From Thermoplasmata archaeon (GTDB taxonomy: Archaea > Thermoplasmatota > Thermoplasmata > Thermoplasmatales > Thermoplasmataceae): a DNA stretch of 7,722 nt. The stretch is from positions 1 through 7,722 of the forward strand of contig JAJZOM010000238.1 of the NCBI GenBank assembly GCA_021811505.1, read 5' to 3'. Numbering within the stretch: position 1 is the stretch's first letter; the number at the start of each line of letters is the position of its first letter. The notes under the pieces were generated by a model. It was not told where the DNA came from. It saw only the letters and a list, made by a program, of their open reading frames with translations, and searched no databases. Positions 6,078 through 7,722 of this stretch are shown in pieces. The translations under genes were made by a program, and so were the position numbers.

Positions 6078-7139
6078 TTAGAAACGGTCTATTACGACAG
6101 TTCCCAGTGTATTGTAACTGGTCATTGATTCGAGAACTGAACCGGCTTCTTCCAGTGCAACTTTTCGTGTAACCAGTTTTTCAGGATGCAGTTTTCCGCT
6201 GGTTATAAGACCCAGCAGTTCCCTGTAACGATGTGAAGGCATGCCGAATGATCCTGTGAACTGGATTTCCTTGGTAACTATTACATCAGTAGGCAGCGTG
6301 GTCATGCCAGCCTGATCTCCTGTAGTCAGACCTATTTGCAAGTGTCTCCCCCTCTGCCTTAGGGACATGACTGCTGGGACGCATGTTGACTCTATGCCGA
6401 GTGCATCAAGTGTGCAATCCGCACCGCCGTCCGTAAGTTCGTTTATCCGATCTGCGATTTCGTAGACCTCCATCCCACTGGAATTTAAAGTTGCGACAGC
6501 CCCCATATCTTCAGCCATCCTCAATTTGTTGTCGTCGATATCGACTGCTATCGGAAGGGCACCCAAGGATGATGCTATCTGAATCGCAGCCATTCCAACA
6601 CCTCCAGCACCGAATACTGCGAACGACTCTCCAGAATGCAACCTGATCTGATCCACGACGCCGTGGTATGAAGTCATGTAGCGACATCCAAGCGAGGCGG
6701 CAGTTGAAAAAGAGATGGAATCCGGAAGCAGGGCGAGATTTGTATCAGCCCTCGGTATAGAAGCATACTCTGCGAATGATCCCATGCAGGTGAAACCGAA
6801 TGGAATCATGTTTTCGCACACATTCTGGTGACCTTCGGAACAGGGTCTGCATTTTCCGCAACCCAGTGCAAACGGTACAACCACCCTGTCTCCTTTCTTG
6901 AACTTTTGCACGTCGGGGCCAACCTGTTCAACTATTCCTGCCATTTCATGCCCGAGAATGTGCGGAAACGTCGGGACCACCCCCATCCATTCCCAGTCTC
7001 CGTTCCAGTAATGCCAGTCACTTCTGCATATTCCCGTAGCTCCGACCTTTACCACTACCTCATCGCGATCCGGTTCAGGATAATTGTAATCGCCTATTAC
7101 AAGGGGTTTTTTGTTTTCCAACATCAGGGCGGCTTTCAT
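6078..7139 (-). CDS. Zinc-dependent alcohol dehydrogenase, MDR family
   Basis: Medium-chain dehydrogenase/reductase, 353 residues, oxidising an alcohol to an aldehyde or ketone in the cytosol. Catalytic zinc ligands are C38 (GICRSDWH), the H64-E65 pair (GHEMAGIVEQVG), and C152 in LGCRYMTSYHG. The structural zinc lobe is complete with C94, C97, C100 and C108. The Rossmann fold shows GAGGVG at 177-182, and D200 ends the second strand (AVDID), which favours NAD+ over NADP+. The GCRYMTSYHG wording is typical of the broad zinc-dependent alcohol dehydrogenase group. It differs from Thermoplasma glucose dehydrogenase in the zinc lobe and cofactor region, so a sugar substrate is not assumed. The ATG at 7139 follows the SCP2-like gene by 13 bases. 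GAGTGATC spanning that gene's stop codon resembles the 16S-complementary sequence. The substrate is unknown; its position between a lipid-carrier-like protein and an aldehyde dehydrogenase favours a hydrophobic alcohol. Confidence 0.92.
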   Translation of the reverse strand: MKAALMLENKKPLVIGDYNYPEPDRDEVVVKVGATGICRSDWHYWNGDWEWMGVVPTFPHILGHEMAGIVEQVGPDVQKFKKGDRVVVPFALGCGKCRPCSEGHQNVCENMIPFGFTCMGSFAEYASIPRADTNLALLPDSISFSTAASLGCRYMTSYHGVVDQIRLHSGESFAVFGAGGVGMAAIQIASSLGALPIAVDIDDNKLRMAEDMGAVATLNSSGMEVYEIADRINELTDGGADCTLDALGIESTCVPAVMSLRQRGRHLQIGLTTGDQAGMTTLPTDVIVTKEIQFTGSFGMPSHRYRELLGLITSGKLHPEKLVTRKVALEEAGSVLESMTSYNTLGTVVIDRF

Positions 7140-7152
7140 TTTATGGTACCGA

Positions 7153-7563
7153 TCACTCTGGAAATTCTGTAGGAACGGAAGCTGCCGTCTGGACCAGTAA
7201 TTTTGCTGCTTTCGTGTAACGCATCACTTTCAGCCTGGAACCCTTGAGTGTGAACTTCCCTGTAAGTATTCCCTGTATGGGATCAATCTCGCCTTTGATC
7301 ATTCTCTTCCAGTTTGCATAGTGCCCGATGTACTGAAAAGCGGTGTTGACCGTTTCATCTTTTCCGATAACTCTTGAAGACCTGCATTTCCCGTGGTACA
7401 GGTCAAGGTAGAACCGTGTTATTTCACCCTTCCCTCCCGGGATTTCATTAATTTCAAAGATGAAATCGCCTTCCCATGTTGAAGCGGCCTCTTCGTAGCT
7501 CTTGTTTCCGTTTATCCTCTGCACGTAGTCTTCAAGCCATTCTGCACTTGGAAAAACTGCCAT
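7153..7563 (-). CDS. SCP2-like sterol/lipid-carrier domain protein
   Basis: A 136-residue single-domain protein resembling the archaeal and bacterial SCP2 (sterol carrier protein 2) family, whose members form a hydrophobic pocket that binds acyl chains, acyl-CoA or other lipids. Conserved wording includes TWEGDFIFEI (28-37), YLDLYHGKCRSSRV (51-64), YANWKRMIKGEIDPIQGILTG (81-101), and KFTLKGSRLKVMRYTKAAKLL (102-122), ending with TEFPE. No catalytic residues are expected and there is no signal peptide, so it probably acts in the cytosol as a substrate carrier. It is the first gene of a three-gene operon with the alcohol and aldehyde dehydrogenases. The ATG at 7563 is supported by a TATA box about 28 bases upstream; an upstream ATG at 7577 is out of frame. 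Assignment rests on remembered family wording, not an alignment. Confidence 0.8.
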   Translation of the reverse strand: MAVFPSAEWLEDYVQRINGNKSYEEAASTWEGDFIFEINEIPGGKGEITRFYLDLYHGKCRSSRVIGKDETVNTAFQYIGHYANWKRMIKGEIDPIQGILTGKFTLKGSRLKVMRYTKAAKLLVQTAASVPTEFPE

Positions 7564-7583
7564 GCTGAATAATACATGATTTC

Positions 7584-7597
7584 AGTATAATATAATT
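7584..7597 (-). promoter_or_regulatory. TATA box of the SCP2-ADH-ALDH operon
   Basis: AATTATATTATACT on the minus strand is centred about 28 bases before the ATG at 7563, so the operon mRNA is probably leaderless at its first gene. The internal genes, by contrast, have Shine-Dalgarno-like sequences. Confidence 0.6.
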
Positions 7598-7649
7598 TGG
7601 ATATTTGTACCACTTCGTTGCAGAAACTAAACATTACGTTCCCAGGATG

Positions 7650-7657
7650 CTTTATAG
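7650..7657 (+). promoter_or_regulatory. TATA-like element for the right-edge gene
   Basis: CTTTATAG is centred about 14 bases before ATG 7668 and 24 bases before GTG 7677. Only the second spacing fits a leaderless archaeal promoter. Confidence 0.35.
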
Positions 7658-7667
7658 CTCTGAAATT

Positions 7668-7722
7668 ATGTTCTCCGTGTCAGATCTAAAAGCCGCATTG
7701 ACAATCTCACAATATTCGGAAC
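7668..7722 (+). CDS. Probable start of a divergent gene, cut by window edge
   Basis: An open frame from ATG at 7668 reads MFSVSDLKAALTISQYSE before the window ends. It is too short to identify. A GTG three codons in, at 7677, lies about 24 bases after the centre of a TATA-like CTTTATAG at 7650-7657. The mature start may therefore be that GTG, on a nearly leaderless mRNA. The frame is divergent from the dehydrogenase operon. With only 18 codons seen, chance openness cannot be excluded. Confidence 0.4.
   Translation, partial: MFSVSDLKAALTISQYSE

Noticed and set aside
5724..6128. Open frame of 134 codons on the plus strand opposite the start of the aldehyde dehydrogenase
   Set aside because: It is the antisense shadow of a clearly conserved gene, has a serine/proline-rich composition with no recognisable motif, and lacks a promoter.
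6078..7139. Alcohol dehydrogenase as a glucose dehydrogenase
   Set aside because: The full four-cysteine lobe, GCRYMTSYHG and D200 fit the general alcohol dehydrogenase group, not the archaeal glucose dehydrogenase branch.
1..7722. CRISPR array, insertion sequence, tRNA or rRNA
   Set aside because: No regularly spaced repeats, transposase motifs, terminal inverted repeats or RNA gene signatures were seen on either strand.

Overview
The window looks like chromosomal DNA from an archaeon, most likely an acidophile of the Thermoplasmatales. Four things point that way. The partial aldolase at the left edge has the wording of the Thermoplasmatales 2-keto-3-deoxygluconate (KDG) aldolases. AT-rich TATA boxes sit about 27-28 bases before two start codons, the arrangement expected for leaderless archaeal mRNAs. 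Arginine is often AGA/AGG, and TTG and GTG starts are used. Base composition looks like mid-40s percent G+C by eye (not counted). Genus cannot be set from this sequence alone.

Layout from left to right. (1) 1-657, minus: KDG aldolase, cut off at its C-terminus by the window edge, with its own leaderless-type promoter. (2) 699-1301, minus: a 200-residue protein I do not recognise, with a clear TATA box and Shine-Dalgarno site. (3) 1466-3865, plus: a divergent two-gene unit made of an unrecognised 321-residue protein (TTG start) followed 6 bases later by a 14-helix DHA2-type (EmrB/QacA) drug exporter. (4) 3867-4469, minus: a RimJ/RimL-type GNAT acetyltransferase, convergent with the exporter, the two stop codons being one base apart. 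(5) 7563-4520, minus: a compact three-gene operon in the order SCP2-like carrier protein, zinc alcohol dehydrogenase, aldehyde dehydrogenase, driven by one leaderless-type promoter. (6) 7668-7722, plus: the probable start of a divergent gene that runs off the right edge.

How the genes may work together (inference). The SCP2-dehydrogenase-dehydrogenase operon reads as an alcohol to aldehyde to carboxylic acid module whose hydrophobic substrate might be handed over by the small carrier. Family residues suggest NAD(H) for the alcohol dehydrogenase, while the aldehyde dehydrogenase lacks the acidic residue that normally favours NAD. The KDG aldolase belongs to the non-phosphorylative Entner-Doudoroff pathway and appears to be a separate unit. 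The two unrecognised proteins flanking a shared control region, one of them coupled to an exporter, are the least explained part of the window. I found no RNA genes, mobile elements, CRISPR arrays or long repeats. No gene-free stretch exceeds 300 bases; the longest is about 164 bases, between 1301 and 1466.
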